The notes under the pieces: model-generated
Told to the model about the DNA's origin: nothing
The model's database searches: none
What the model saw: only the letters and a program-made list of their open reading frames with translations
Part shown: one piece after another, positions 25,930-34,880 of the stretch
Layout: the number at the start of each line of letters is the position of its first letter
How positions within the stretch are numbered: the first letter of the stretch is position 1
Source of the DNA: Mucilaginibacter sp. KACC 22063
GTDB taxonomy: Bacteria > Bacteroidota > Bacteroidia > Sphingobacteriales > Sphingobacteriaceae
NCBI RefSeq assembly: GCF_028736115.1
Contig: NZ_CP117877.1
Span: 2,170,001-2,234,000, forward strand
Length of the DNA: 64,000 bases
Direction: 5' to 3'
Program-made: the position numbers and the translations under genes

Positions 25930-28140
25930 ATGGTAATAAGAAAAACTTTATTAGTTATCACTATCATGCTTGCAGCATTTGCTGCAAAAGCACAAACATC
26001 TACACAAGCCACTGCGGGGCTGATCAAACGCTTATTGCCCAATCATTATCGCAGTTTTGTTATTGAAACAACAACAGCTAAAAGCAAAGATGCTTTTGAA
26101 CTTGAAAGCCGCAACGGAAAGATCGTTTTAAAAGGAAATAATGGCGTAGCGTTAGCATCTGCGTTATATTATTATCTGACTGAATATTGCCACTGCCAGG
26201 TTACCTGGAACGGCACCAACTTAAAATTGCCTGCAAAATTACCGGTTGTAGCAAAACGTGTAGTTAAAAGTACGCCATACCAGCTGCGTTACTATCTGAA
26301 CTACTGTACTTTTAATTACAGCATGAGCTGGTGGGACTGGGCGCGATGGGAAAAAGAAATAGACTGGATGGCGTTGCACGGCATTAATATGCCGCTGGCA
26401 ATTACCGGCGAAGAATACACATGGTACCTGGTTTATAAAGATCTGGGTTTTACAGACGAGGAATTGAAAGGTTTCTTTACCGGTCCGGCTTATTTTTCGT
26501 GGTTCTGGATGGGAAATATGGATGCCTGGGGCGGCCCGCTTCCGTTGAACTGGATGAAGAAACACATGGCCCTTCAAAAGAAAATTGTTGATCGTGAGCG
26601 TGCATTAGGCATGAAGCCTGTGCTGCCGGCATTTACCGGGCACGTACCTGCGTCTTTTAAAGAGCGGTTCCCTAATGCCAAATTAAAAACTACCAATTGG
26701 AAGAATGGCTTTGCCGATACCTATATTCTTGATTCTGAAGATCCTTTATTCGCCCGCATCGGGAAATTATTCTTGCAAAAGCAAACACAATTATTAGGGA
26801 CAGATCATTATTACTCTGCAGATACCTTTAACGAAAATGAACCGCCATCTGACGAACCTGCTTACTTGGAGAAATTAAGTGCGCGTATCTACGAGGGAAT
26901 GCGGCAGGCAGATAGTAAGGCGGTATGGGTAATGCAGGGATGGCTTTTTTACAGTGATCGCAAATTCTGGAAAGAAGCACAAACCGAGGCCTTACTAAAG
27001 GCAGTGCCAAACGACAAGATGATCATACTGGATCTGGCTACAGAAATAGAACCGGTTTGGAAACGCACCAATGCTTTCTACGGTAAACCCTGGATATGGA
27101 ACATGTTAAATAACTTTGGTGCGAATACCAACCTGTTTGGCCGCCTGGATGCGGTTGCTACCGAACCGGCTGCTGCACTTAAAGATCCGCGAAGCGGAAA
27201 GCTTACCGGTATTGGTTTAACCATGGAAGGTATAGAGCAGAACCCGGTTATTTATGAACTGCTAACGGATAATACCTGGCGCAACGAGCCAATTAATACG
27301 AAGTCATGGTTGAAAGGCTATATCCGTAACCGTTATGGAAAAGATAATGCCGAGGCCGCTAAAGCCTGGGACATACTCCATAAAACTGTTTATTCAGTGC
27401 CTGCAGACAAATATATCAGGGATGGTGCCGAATCTATCATACAGGCGCGCCCTACTTTGGATAGTTCATCACGTTGGGCCCGTACAAAATTGAATTATAA
27501 AGATGTTGATCTGCTGCCTGCATGGGAAGCTTTAATTAAAGCGTCTGATGATGTGCAGACGAGCAATGGTTACCAGTTTGATCTGGTAGATGTAACACGT
27601 CAAGTACTGGCAAATTATGCCCTGCCTTTGCAGCAGAAGATGGCGGCTGCCTATAAACGCAAAGACATTGATGGTTTTAAAAAATACAGCGCTCAGTTTC
27701 TGGAACTGATTGACGACATGGATCAATTGTTAGCCACCCGTAAAGACTTTTTGCTTGGCAAGTGGGTAGCAGATGCCAGAAGCTGGGGAATTACGCCGAA
27801 AGAAAAATCGCTTTACGAATTTAACGCAAAAGATTTGATCACCTTATGGGGCGATAAAGACTGCCCGTTAAACGAATATGCTTGTAAACAATGGAGTGGT
27901 TTACTTTCTGATTTCTACAAACCACGTTGGGAGCAGTTCTTTACGCAGCTTCAGCTGGATATGGAGGGTAAAAAGCATTTCGATGAAACCCAGTTCACCA
28001 CGTATATTAAAGATTGGGAGTGGAAATGGGTAAACGCCAGGAAAGATTATCCAACCACTACAAAAGGGAATTCTGTTGAAAAGGCAAAGTTTTTGTACGA
28101 GAAATATTGGAAGAGCGTAAATAATATTTATGGCGAATAG
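25930..28140 (+). CDS. GH89 alpha-N-acetylglucosaminidase
   Basis: Secreted exo-enzyme removing terminal alpha-N-acetylglucosamine, homologous to human NAGLU. The ATG at 25930 gives a clean signal peptide (VIRKTLLVITIMLAAFAAKAQ); the earlier TTG at 25912 would overlap the symporter stop and is rejected. Family hallmarks are the small N-terminal domain (to about residue 110), the SWWDWARWEKEIDWMALHGI barrel start, DTFNENEPPS carrying one catalytic Glu, and MEGIEQNPVIYELL carrying the other. The C-terminal all-alpha domain is complete; 736 residues is normal. It is the last gene of unit 2. Targets in nature include heparan-type chains, GlcNAc-capped O-glycans and other alpha-GlcNAc caps; which applies here is unknown. 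Confidence 0.93.
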   Translation: MVIRKTLLVITIMLAAFAAKAQTSTQATAGLIKRLLPNHYRSFVIETTTAKSKDAFELESRNGKIVLKGNNGVALASALYYYLTEYCHCQVTWNGTNLKLPAKLPVVAKRVVKSTPYQLRYYLNYCTFNYSMSWWDWARWEKEIDWMALHGINMPLAITGEEYTWYLVYKDLGFTDEELKGFFTGPAYFSWFWMGNMDAWGGPLPLNWMKKHMALQKKIVDRERALGMKPVLPAFTGHVPASFKERFPNAKLKTTNWKNGFADTYILDSEDPLFARIGKLFLQKQTQLLGTDHYYSADTFNENEPPSDEPAYLEKLSARIYEGMRQADSKAVWVMQGWLFYSDRKFWKEAQTEALLKAVPNDKMIILDLATEIEPVWKRTNAFYGKPWIWNMLNNFGANTNLFGRLDAVATEPAAALKDPRSGKLTGIGLTMEGIEQNPVIYELLTDNTWRNEPINTKSWLKGYIRNRYGKDNAEAAKAWDILHKTVYSVPADKYIRDGAESIIQARPTLDSSSRWARTKLNYKDVDLLPAWEALIKASDDVQTSNGYQFDLVDVTRQVLANYALPLQQKMAAAYKRKDIDGFKKYSAQFLELIDDMDQLLATRKDFLLGKWVADARSWGITPKEKSLYEFNAKDLITLWGDKDCPLNEYACKQWSGLLSDFYKPRWEQFFTQLQLDMEGKKHFDETQFTTYIKDWEWKWVNARKDYPTTTKGNSVEKAKFLYEKYWKSVNNIYGE

Positions 28141-28386
28141 CACTACGTAAGTCCCGATTGACCATTATGACGTGATTGATCTTAGATCTGAAAAAATAGA
28201 GGTTTTGGATCCCCACAATTTCTAATCAATTCTATAGAGTTCTGAAATTGTTATAAATATGTACTTACTGTTGCTTTTAACCAATCGTTATAAAATTCAA
28301 AAAAGTTGTTGACAGAATATGAACAAGATTTAAAGTATGCAAATACATTTATTCTTCAACGGCATAACAGGGATAAATTAAATTGA
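28141..28386. other. Convergent boundary between sugar-use block and biosynthetic block
   Basis: AT-rich 246-bp spacer where the GH89 and the ABC exporter genes meet tail to tail. I see no gene, no strong terminator hairpin with a T-tract on either strand and no attachment-site-like repeat. Confidence 0.5.
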
Positions 28387-30579
28387 TTATTGACCAAGTT
28401 CTAATTGATTCTTTACCAATTCATAATATTTACCCCGGTACGAAGTAAGTTCATGGTGAGTCCCAATTTCATCGATCTCACCATTATTTAATACAATAAT
28501 CTGATCAGCATTTCTTACTGTACTTAGTCTGTGTGCAATTACAACTACAGTTTTATCAATAAAAAACTTTTCTAAGTTATTCATGATCGCCTTTTCGTTG
28601 TTAGCATCCAAAGCATTAGTAGCCTCATCCAGGAAAATGAAATGAGGGTCGCGGTAGACGGCCCTGGCTATCAAAAGCCGTTGTTTCTGGCCGCCACTTA
28701 AGCTTACTCCTACAGTTCCAAGAAGTGTGTTATACTTTTGAGGTAATGTTTCCACAAAATCCCATAGGCATGCCGTTTCTAAAGCAAACTTCACTCTTTT
28801 CTTATCAATGTCTTTCTCCTGCATAGCAACGTTTTGCGCAATAGACGTATTGTATATAAATCCATCCTGCATTACAACACCGCAGTTTTTGTGGTAATCA
28901 TCAGTATCTATCAAGCTTAGGTCTTGATTGTCAACGACAATATTGCCTTGCTGGGGTTCGTAAAATGCAAGCAGTAATTTAAGTAACGTGGTTTTACCGC
29001 TTCCACTTGCCCCTACAATTGCTGTAATTTTACCCTTGGGTATAAACAAGTCTATATTTTTTAAAATATATCGGTTATGAACTCCGGGGTATTTGAAGGA
29101 AAGGTTTTTTACATTTAATCCTAATCTGAACTCCTTGGGAAAAGATTGCGGCTTGGAGATGTTTTCATCTTTTTTTAATTGAACTTCATTTAGGCGTTCA
29201 AACGAAATTTTTGCGTCCTGATAATCACGGAAAAATCCCATAATTTCTTGAACAGGACTGGCAAGCTGACCAACAATATAACTGATGCTTAACATCACAC
29301 CAAAACTGATTGAACCGGAAATAACCCAGTATGAACAAAAAAAAGTTACCAGCAGCATTTTAATCTGATTGATGATACTAATGCCGTTTTGTTGCAGATT
29401 GTTAAGTTTTAAGCTGGCTAACTTGAAGGTATACAGCTTATTCTGCAACTCCGACCATTTTTCCACTTTATCCTCCTGAGCAGTATTAAGCTTAATTTCT
29501 GTCATGCCTGATATTAAATCATGCAGATAGTGGCGTTCCTCTATTGCCAACCCAAACCTGCGATAGTCCAGGTTTTTACGTTTTTTCATAAACATGAAAA
29601 ACCAGAGGAAAGAGATTGCTGTGGCTGATACAAACAGGATGATCATACCGCGGTTTAGCCACAATAATTGAATCGTATAACAGACAACCAATACACTGGA
29701 AAATATAAAGGATACTAATCTTGTTGACAGAAAGGATTCGATTTTTGAATGGTCATCTATCCGTTGATAAAGATCTGCATGGTTTTTAGTATCAAAAAAT
29801 GAAATAGGTAGACGTAATAGCTTTTTTAAAAAAGACGATATAATACTAACGCTTAGCTTTGTACTTAACTTTGTTTGAATTAAATTTCGAAGATAATTTG
29901 AAAGTGTAAGGCTGCCAAACAACATGAATTGTAAAAGAAGGATTTGCCAAACAATATTCAGGTTTTTCCCGGCTAACCCTTTATCGGTCATATATTGAAT
30001 GGTTTTGGGAATAACTAATGAAATTAAGCTGGAGGCACAAATAAAAAGTGTAAGTAACCCTATTGACCTGGCATAGGGTTTTAAATATGACATCATTTGT
30101 ACCAGCGTAGAGTTGGTTGCCGTTTGATCGACTACATTTGCTGTTGCTGTATCTGGTGTTGCCCGGTCAAAAAAAACAGCAATACCCTTCTCGTGCCCAT
30201 GTAACCATCCCTCCAGAAATTCTGTTTCTTTGAGCGTTATAATACCATGTCCGGGATCTCCTATAATGTATCGATCCTTATAAATACGATACAAAACGAT
30301 GTAGTGATTTTTGCGCCAATGTAAAATACATGGGAAAGGATGATGGCTTTTTAAGTAGCTGAGAGTTGTTTTAAAGGCTAATCCCTTCAAGCCGGTTTTT
30401 TCAGCAGCATGAATGATATCTCCAATACTTGTACCCAAACGGGAAGTATTACAAAGTTCACGCAAACTACTTATAGATACATGTATATCATAGAAAGCAG
30501 CAATCATTTTTAAGCATGCGGGGCCACAATCCATTGAGTCCAGCTGCTTCTGAAAAGGTAATCTTTTACGTATTAACAT
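28387..30579 (-). CDS. C39 peptidase-containing ABC exporter (PCAT) of the RiPP locus
   Basis: Inner-membrane transporter that cleaves a double-glycine leader and exports the core peptide. The N-terminal peptidase (about residues 1-135) has Cys18 (SMDCGPACLKM), His92 (WRKNHYIVLY) and Asp108 (IIGDPGHG), the full C39 triad. Six hydrophobic segments follow (about 165-440), then an ATPase domain with Walker A GASGSGKTT (about 517), LSGGQKQRLLIARA (about 626) and FLDEATNALD. 730 residues is normal for the family. It is the last gene of the RiPP operon and overlaps the preceding gene by 7 bp. The matching substrates are the two LYKAIFGG-leader peptides at 34550 and 37408. Confidence 0.95.
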   Translation of the reverse strand: MLIRKRLPFQKQLDSMDCGPACLKMIAAFYDIHVSISSLRELCNTSRLGTSIGDIIHAAEKTGLKGLAFKTTLSYLKSHHPFPCILHWRKNHYIVLYRIYKDRYIIGDPGHGIITLKETEFLEGWLHGHEKGIAVFFDRATPDTATANVVDQTATNSTLVQMMSYLKPYARSIGLLTLFICASSLISLVIPKTIQYMTDKGLAGKNLNIVWQILLLQFMLFGSLTLSNYLRNLIQTKLSTKLSVSIISSFLKKLLRLPISFFDTKNHADLYQRIDDHSKIESFLSTRLVSFIFSSVLVVCYTIQLLWLNRGMIILFVSATAISFLWFFMFMKKRKNLDYRRFGLAIEERHYLHDLISGMTEIKLNTAQEDKVEKWSELQNKLYTFKLASLKLNNLQQNGISIINQIKMLLVTFFCSYWVISGSISFGVMLSISYIVGQLASPVQEIMGFFRDYQDAKISFERLNEVQLKKDENISKPQSFPKEFRLGLNVKNLSFKYPGVHNRYILKNIDLFIPKGKITAIVGASGSGKTTLLKLLLAFYEPQQGNIVVDNQDLSLIDTDDYHKNCGVVMQDGFIYNTSIAQNVAMQEKDIDKKRVKFALETACLWDFVETLPQKYNTLLGTVGVSLSGGQKQRLLIARAVYRDPHFIFLDEATNALDANNEKAIMNNLEKFFIDKTVVVIAHRLSTVRNADQIIVLNNGEIDEIGTHHELTSYRGKYYELVKNQLELGQ

Positions 30580-31451
30580 GTAAAAGAGCCAAAGTAAACC
30601 ATGTTAATGTCCAGTGTTGAATTACCTAAAGTAGAGCCGTCATGAAAACAATTGTCTGTAGGGGCAATATAAAATTCATAGGGCTTTTGAATTACTTTAA
30701 ATACCGGATAGTCAGGAAAAGCTTTAAAAAAAAGCGGAGCAATGTTGTAAATCGTAATGTTTTCATCAGCAGGTGTAAGCTTACGCTTTAACATGGTGTA
30801 GGCCTGTAGTAAGGTTAGGTTGATGAAATAAAAAATACGAGACTGTTTCCCTAAGTTTATCGTCATCCGGTTGCCCCGTTTATGCATGGTGTGAATTTTC
30901 ATTGATTTAGTCCCATCATTGTGGAGGCCGACGTATTTTCTTTCTGGTATGGTAAAGCCGGGGTGTAGTTTACTTACGTCACATGCAACCAGTTCTAAGT
31001 TTGGCAAATTAGCCGCAATGCAATTAAAATTAAATGGCAAACCCTGTGATAGCGGATCAAGAAATTGTTGCATAGCTTCACTAATGCCTTTAACTACTGT
31101 TGAGTTCGACTTAATTCTGTCCATAACTGCTTCCCTGCTGGTCAAATCAGTTATTTTCAGCTGCTCAAAAAGTTCCTTTAATTGGGGGCTAATATCTCCT
31201 ATAGTAATTGTGTTATGACAACGCTTGCTGTTTCCTGCCAGTAAGTTGCTTTCTTTGGTTGAAAGGCTTCTCCAATCATGTTTAGGAACATAAGCATTGT
31301 CGTGGAAAAGCGGTACAAAGTCCCAATCCGAAAATTGTACCCGCTGTAAATTATGGTTCCGATAATGCGTTGTTCCCGAATTAATATAAACGCTGCCCCA
31401 ACCCTCAGGAAGTAGATTGTTGAGCACTATTCCCTTTTTTACTTCCATCAT
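30573..31451 (-). CDS. Unrecognised RiPP-locus protein, paralogue 3 (candidate H-x-D...H metalloenzyme)
   Basis: I do not recognise this family. It is the third of three tandem paralogues. The ATG at 31451 overlaps the TAA of the previous gene by one base (TAATG), which argues for this start over an in-frame ATG at 31475. Conserved blocks are KYVGLHNDGTKSMKIHT, GNRMTINLGK, NLTLLQAYTML and APTDNCFHDGSTLGN. From this start the conserved His-x-Asp is H177/D179 and the distal His is H270, the same spacing as in the neighbours. This is the residue pattern of a 2-His-1-carboxylate iron site as in 2-oxoglutarate oxygenases, but no conserved Arg follows the distal His, so the cofactor is uncertain. 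Predicted soluble; role likely in peptide modification. Confidence 0.75.
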   Translation of the reverse strand: MMEVKKGIVLNNLLPEGWGSVYINSGTTHYRNHNLQRVQFSDWDFVPLFHDNAYVPKHDWRSLSTKESNLLAGNSKRCHNTITIGDISPQLKELFEQLKITDLTSREAVMDRIKSNSTVVKGISEAMQQFLDPLSQGLPFNFNCIAANLPNLELVACDVSKLHPGFTIPERKYVGLHNDGTKSMKIHTMHKRGNRMTINLGKQSRIFYFINLTLLQAYTMLKRKLTPADENITIYNIAPLFFKAFPDYPVFKVIQKPYEFYIAPTDNCFHDGSTLGNSTLDINMVYFGSFTC

Positions 31452-32344
31452 TATTGTAGTGTTAATTTTTTGCAAAAACCTCCAAAAAATATCATCGTCA
31501 TATCAAAAGTCTTATTACCAAGTGTCCGCCCATCGTGAAAGCAATTATCAGTAGGTGCTATATAATACTGATAAGGTTTAAGTTTTACTTTTAGAATAGG
31601 GTAGTTGGGAAAAAGCTTAAAAAATATCTGTGGTATTGTGACCAGGTTCACATCGGGTAGAGATTCTGGATTTTTAGCTTTGATCATATTGTACGCTTGA
31701 ATAAGCGAGAGATTTACAAATAAAAATTCCCGTTCTTCGCGTCCGAAGTTTATTGAAATACGATTCCCATATCGATGTGCAGTATGTATAGACATGGCTG
31801 TCGTACAATCATTATGAAAACCTATGTATTGTACATCTGTTGGGGCATGGTTTTTAGGTAAATGATAAAACTTTGCAGAGACTGATAATAAATTAGGAAA
31901 GCTAACCCCAAAGCAGCGGAATTTGTAGGGCTTATTGTCTGCAATTGTATTTAAGAAAATATTCAGATCATTATTTAACTTTTTTGCGAGTACCTCATGC
32001 TTCCGGAAGATTGCGTAAATATCGTCTACAGTTTCCGATTCATGTAAAGGCAGCTTTTTGAATCTTTTTATCAGAGAATCAGGAAGATCACCAAGAAATA
32101 TGGTGTTATAATCAGTTATCTTATTGCCAGGTTTTAAAATATGCAAGTCTTTATCTGAGAGCGAACACCAATCTGATTTAGCGAGTATGGCACCTTCTTG
32201 AAACTGCGGGGTAAATTTAATTTTCCGAAAGCTCACTTCCGGTATATTTTCCTGTGCTGCATAGCAAATTCCTGAATTGATCATAATTGCATCCTGCTGT
32301 TGTTTCAGTGAATTAATTAGGCCAATTCCTTTTCTGAGTATCAT
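31451..32344 (-). CDS. Unrecognised RiPP-locus protein, paralogue 2 (candidate H-x-D...H metalloenzyme)
   Basis: Second of three tandem paralogues, 297 residues, no signal peptide. Shared blocks are YIGFHNDCTTAMSIHTAH (H177, D179), RYGNRISINFGRE, NLSLIQAYNMI and YYIAPTDNCFHDGRTLGN (H270). The N-terminal 10 residues (MILRKGIGLI) resemble those of paralogue 1, and the middle KHE(V/I)(L/V)xKxL(N/A)xDL segment is also shared, so paralogues 1 and 2 look closer to each other than to 3. It starts 12 bp after paralogue 1 ends. Function not known; three copies in one RiPP operon suggest three separate sites or steps, or a hetero-oligomer. Confidence 0.75.
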   Translation of the reverse strand: MILRKGIGLINSLKQQQDAIMINSGICYAAQENIPEVSFRKIKFTPQFQEGAILAKSDWCSLSDKDLHILKPGNKITDYNTIFLGDLPDSLIKRFKKLPLHESETVDDIYAIFRKHEVLAKKLNNDLNIFLNTIADNKPYKFRCFGVSFPNLLSVSAKFYHLPKNHAPTDVQYIGFHNDCTTAMSIHTAHRYGNRISINFGREEREFLFVNLSLIQAYNMIKAKNPESLPDVNLVTIPQIFFKLFPNYPILKVKLKPYQYYIAPTDNCFHDGRTLGNKTFDMTMIFFGGFCKKLTLQ

Positions 32345-32356
32345 AATTTCCTTCAG

Positions 32357-33184
32357 TTATATTTTATCGAAATTTCCGGTATAGACCAAAGTAATATCCA
32401 CAGAACTCATACCCACAGTGGTGGCATCATGAAAGAAATTATCTGTTGGTGCTATATAATATTGGTATGGTTTAATTTCAATTTTTACTACCGGATAATC
32501 TGGGTGATGTTGAAAGAATAAGCTGGCAATATTATATGGCGTTATCAATGTTTCGCAACTGACCTTTTTTTTGATCATATTATAAGCTTGAATTAACGAT
32601 AGATTTACGGTAGCCAGGTACCTGCTCTCTTTACCCAAATTAATAGATATGCGATTCCCGGATTGATAGGCAGTATGTAACTTATATAAGCGGCTTCGGT
32701 CTACATGTAAACCGATGTATGTAAATTTCTCATTCTTATAAAAGCAGGTAATGGTGTCGCGATTGGGCATCGCTCTGGTTATCCGGTGAAATTTGTATTG
32801 CCTGTTAGTAGAAAACTGCTTGAAAAAATTATCCAGGTCATCAGCCAGATGCTTTACAATTTCTTCATGTTTACGAACAGTTGGGTAAACATCATCAGGG
32901 TTAATACACTCATGTAATTTCATTTTACGAAATGTATTTTCAATTACGTCAGGTACCTTCCCGATTCTGATAGTGTTGCTTAATTTCTGTTTATCAGGTT
33001 GGTCAAATAATGCTGTTTTTGTCTTGTCGTTTAGCGGTTGCCAATCGCGTTTAGGGATAAACGAACCTGGTGTATAAAACAGATTGATATCATCAACCGC
33101 CGGATTTGTGCCTGTATTAATAGTTAGCTGATCTGCAAAATCAGGCAGATCGCTTTTAATAACGATTCCACGTTTGAGTATCAT
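32357..33184 (-). CDS. Unrecognised RiPP-locus protein, paralogue 1 (candidate H-x-D...H metalloenzyme)
   Basis: First of three tandem paralogues, 275 residues, the shortest. It overlaps the radical SAM gene by 4 bp (ATGA), so the two are translationally coupled. Shared blocks are FTYIGLHVDRSRLYKLHT (H160, D162), QSGNRISINLGKESR, NLSLIQAYNMI and YYIAPTDNFFHDATTVG (H252). The residue between His and Asp is Val here but Asn in the other two, and the Cys of DNCFHDG is Phe. Like its neighbours it lacks membrane segments. An iron-dependent oxygenase role is an inference from the metal-ligand-like pattern and from the context only. Confidence 0.75.
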   Translation of the reverse strand: MILKRGIVIKSDLPDFADQLTINTGTNPAVDDINLFYTPGSFIPKRDWQPLNDKTKTALFDQPDKQKLSNTIRIGKVPDVIENTFRKMKLHECINPDDVYPTVRKHEEIVKHLADDLDNFFKQFSTNRQYKFHRITRAMPNRDTITCFYKNEKFTYIGLHVDRSRLYKLHTAYQSGNRISINLGKESRYLATVNLSLIQAYNMIKKKVSCETLITPYNIASLFFQHHPDYPVVKIEIKPYQYYIAPTDNFFHDATTVGMSSVDITLVYTGNFDKI

Positions 33185-34443
33185 AAGTCAATAAGCTGAT
33201 TAAAAGATGTAAGCTGATTTTTAACTTCCTGGTCTATCCGTATTTCAGGAGATTTTTTGAGGCCGGCAACAATATCATCATAGCTGTGTGTTTCAATATT
33301 TAGGTCTTTTATTGTTTGGGCAGGTAGGCTTGAAATAAAATCATCTCTCAGATGAGTGACTAATCGTATGATATCTTTGCAATAAATGGTAGGGTTGTCA
33401 AACCCATTATGATTAGCAAAACGATTACCTAAAAAACCCCCGCCGCAGATATCCAGCATCGGACAATTCAAGCATTGCTCTGCTACCAGATCGTGTGAAT
33501 TATAATAGATTTTAAATATATCTTCAGTAAAAAGGTCATCAATTTCGTTATGATGCACATTGTACCCGTTTCGGGTAATCCCTTCATAGCAGGCTCTAAG
33601 AGAATCAGTCACTTCAATACCTCCATCTGTTTCAATAACGACCACCCCGTTTTTCGTTCGGCCAAACCCCTGATTACCCCGGTTAGCATTTCCGGCAAGC
33701 ATTTCGATTAAGGTTTCAAATAGCCGTATTACAGGACGGTTAACATCTGCTTTCCATAAATTAAAAAGGCTTATAAGCCAGTCGGCATAAGGGGTATAGT
33801 AATCGTATCCAAATTGTTCGGCGCTAAATCCATCAGGCAACCGATCGTAATGGCCATCCGGAAATAAAAGATTAAGTCTTCTGACTTCCAGTTCTTTTAG
33901 CTCTTTATAGAATTCATTAACCGGTATTTTAGGATTGATGACCATTAGTATACCTCCAAGTTCATTCTCCTTACCTAATTGAATGGCTTTGGATACTTCA
34001 TCATAAGAGCCTTTGCCGTTATGAAAGAGTCGGAACTCGTCATGATATGGTTTAGGTCCGTCCAAACTGATCCCAATTCTGATACCAGCCTTGTTTAAAA
34101 AATTATACCAGTCCAGATCTAATGTAACACCGTTTGTTTGCATAGAAAACATAAGTTCAATTTCTTTGCAGGTTTCCCTGAGGATGTGGATAAACTCACT
34201 GTAATATTCTTTGCTTAATAACAAAGGTTCGCCACCATGAAAGATAATATGTATGAACTTGGTATCACTACGTTTACAGTACGAATACAGGCGTTGGGCT
34301 AAGGCTGTAATCGTATCTATTGACATAAATTTAGGTTGCTTCAGATAAGTCTGATCGCCCAGATTATACATATAGCAGTAAGAACAGTTGAGGTTACAGC
34401 GGCTAGCTACCTTGATCACATAAGATGTAACTTGATCGGTCAT
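33181..34443 (-). CDS. Radical SAM/SPASM peptide maturase (FxsB/three-residue cyclophane-type)
   Basis: Predicted iron-sulfur enzyme that crosslinks residues in a ribosomal peptide. From the ATG at 34443 (a GTG two codons upstream is the alternative) it has 420 residues. The SAM cluster motif is C16-x3-C20-x2-C23 (SRCNLNCSYCYMYN), followed by IIFHGGEPLLL and GISLDGP. The C-terminal SPASM-like region carries C324, C327, C333 and C355 in QCLNCPMLDICGGGFLGNR and its continuation. The VIKVASRCN opening and HGGEPLL loop are those of the FxsB/GrrM-like group whose characterised members form three-residue cyclophanes. Targets would be the two precursor peptides. The gene is separated from precursor 1 by a hairpin, which probably lowers its expression. 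Confidence 0.88.
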   Translation of the reverse strand: MTDQVTSYVIKVASRCNLNCSYCYMYNLGDQTYLKQPKFMSIDTITALAQRLYSYCKRSDTKFIHIIFHGGEPLLLSKEYYSEFIHILRETCKEIELMFSMQTNGVTLDLDWYNFLNKAGIRIGISLDGPKPYHDEFRLFHNGKGSYDEVSKAIQLGKENELGGILMVINPKIPVNEFYKELKELEVRRLNLLFPDGHYDRLPDGFSAEQFGYDYYTPYADWLISLFNLWKADVNRPVIRLFETLIEMLAGNANRGNQGFGRTKNGVVVIETDGGIEVTDSLRACYEGITRNGYNVHHNEIDDLFTEDIFKIYYNSHDLVAEQCLNCPMLDICGGGFLGNRFANHNGFDNPTIYCKDIIRLVTHLRDDFISSLPAQTIKDLNIETHSYDDIVAGLKKSPEIRIDQEVKNQLTSFNQLIDL

Positions 34444-34500
34444 ATCCACTATGTTTAGGTTTAAAAATCAAAATGTAAATACAAGAGTAGTTTTTAAATT

Positions 34501-34545
34501 ACAACAAGCTTGGCCTGTACACTTATGCACAGGCCAAACTGTTGT
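34501..34545 (-). terminator. Hairpin (attenuator/terminator) after precursor peptide 1
   Basis: Inverted repeat with an 8-9 bp inner stem (TTGGCCTGT / ACAGGCCAA) and an outer ACAAC / GTTGT stem, starting five bases after the precursor stop on the - strand and followed by TAATTT. It separates the short, probably abundant precursor message from the radical SAM gene; partial read-through is the usual arrangement in RiPP operons. Confidence 0.7.
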
Positions 34546-34549
34546 TTAA

Positions 34550-34753
34550 TCAAGCTCTTAAGAACTGATCGGTTTTGTCATAAGCTGATGCACGCTCTTC
34601 TGAATCAACTATTGCCACTAATGGACAATCAGAACCGGTACCGCCGAATATCGCTTTGTACAAGTCCATTTGTTCATTCTCAGAAGACTGAACAGCATTT
34701 TGCAGGATGCTTTTTCCTTTAGCATCGCTAACCAAGGTTTGATTTTTCTTCAT
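34550..34753 (-). CDS. RiPP precursor peptide 1 with double-glycine leader
   Basis: 67-residue peptide, predicted precursor. The start at 34753 is chosen because the second copy begins with the same MKKNQTL; an in-frame start at 34810 would add 19 unrelated residues. The leader (residues 1-38) ends LYKAIFGG, a C39-type cleavage site. The 29-residue core starts TGSDCPLVAIVDS and ends YDKTDQFLRA. Core features conserved in both copies are one Cys (residue 43) and two aromatic-x-x triplets, Y58-D-K60 and F64-L-R66, which are the kind of sites used by three-residue cyclophane enzymes. Peptide status follows from the leader, size, duplication and neighbours; the modified residues are inference. 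Confidence 0.85.
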   Translation of the reverse strand: MKKNQTLVSDAKGKSILQNAVQSSENEQMDLYKAIFGGTGSDCPLVAIVDSEERASAYDKTDQFLRA

Positions 34754-34880
34754 AACAGATAAGAAATTGATGAATAAATAGCCATCAGTAAGGACATGGC
34801 AACTGCCCATAACTTTAAATATTATTCAGATATGAACCTTCTTATTGATCGATCTCTTGTCGGCCATAGAAAGGTGATCT

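Noticed and set aside
34754-34810. In-frame upstream start that would lengthen precursor 1 to 86 residues
   Set aside because: The extra 19 residues have no counterpart in precursor 2, whereas the MKKNQTL start is shared by both.
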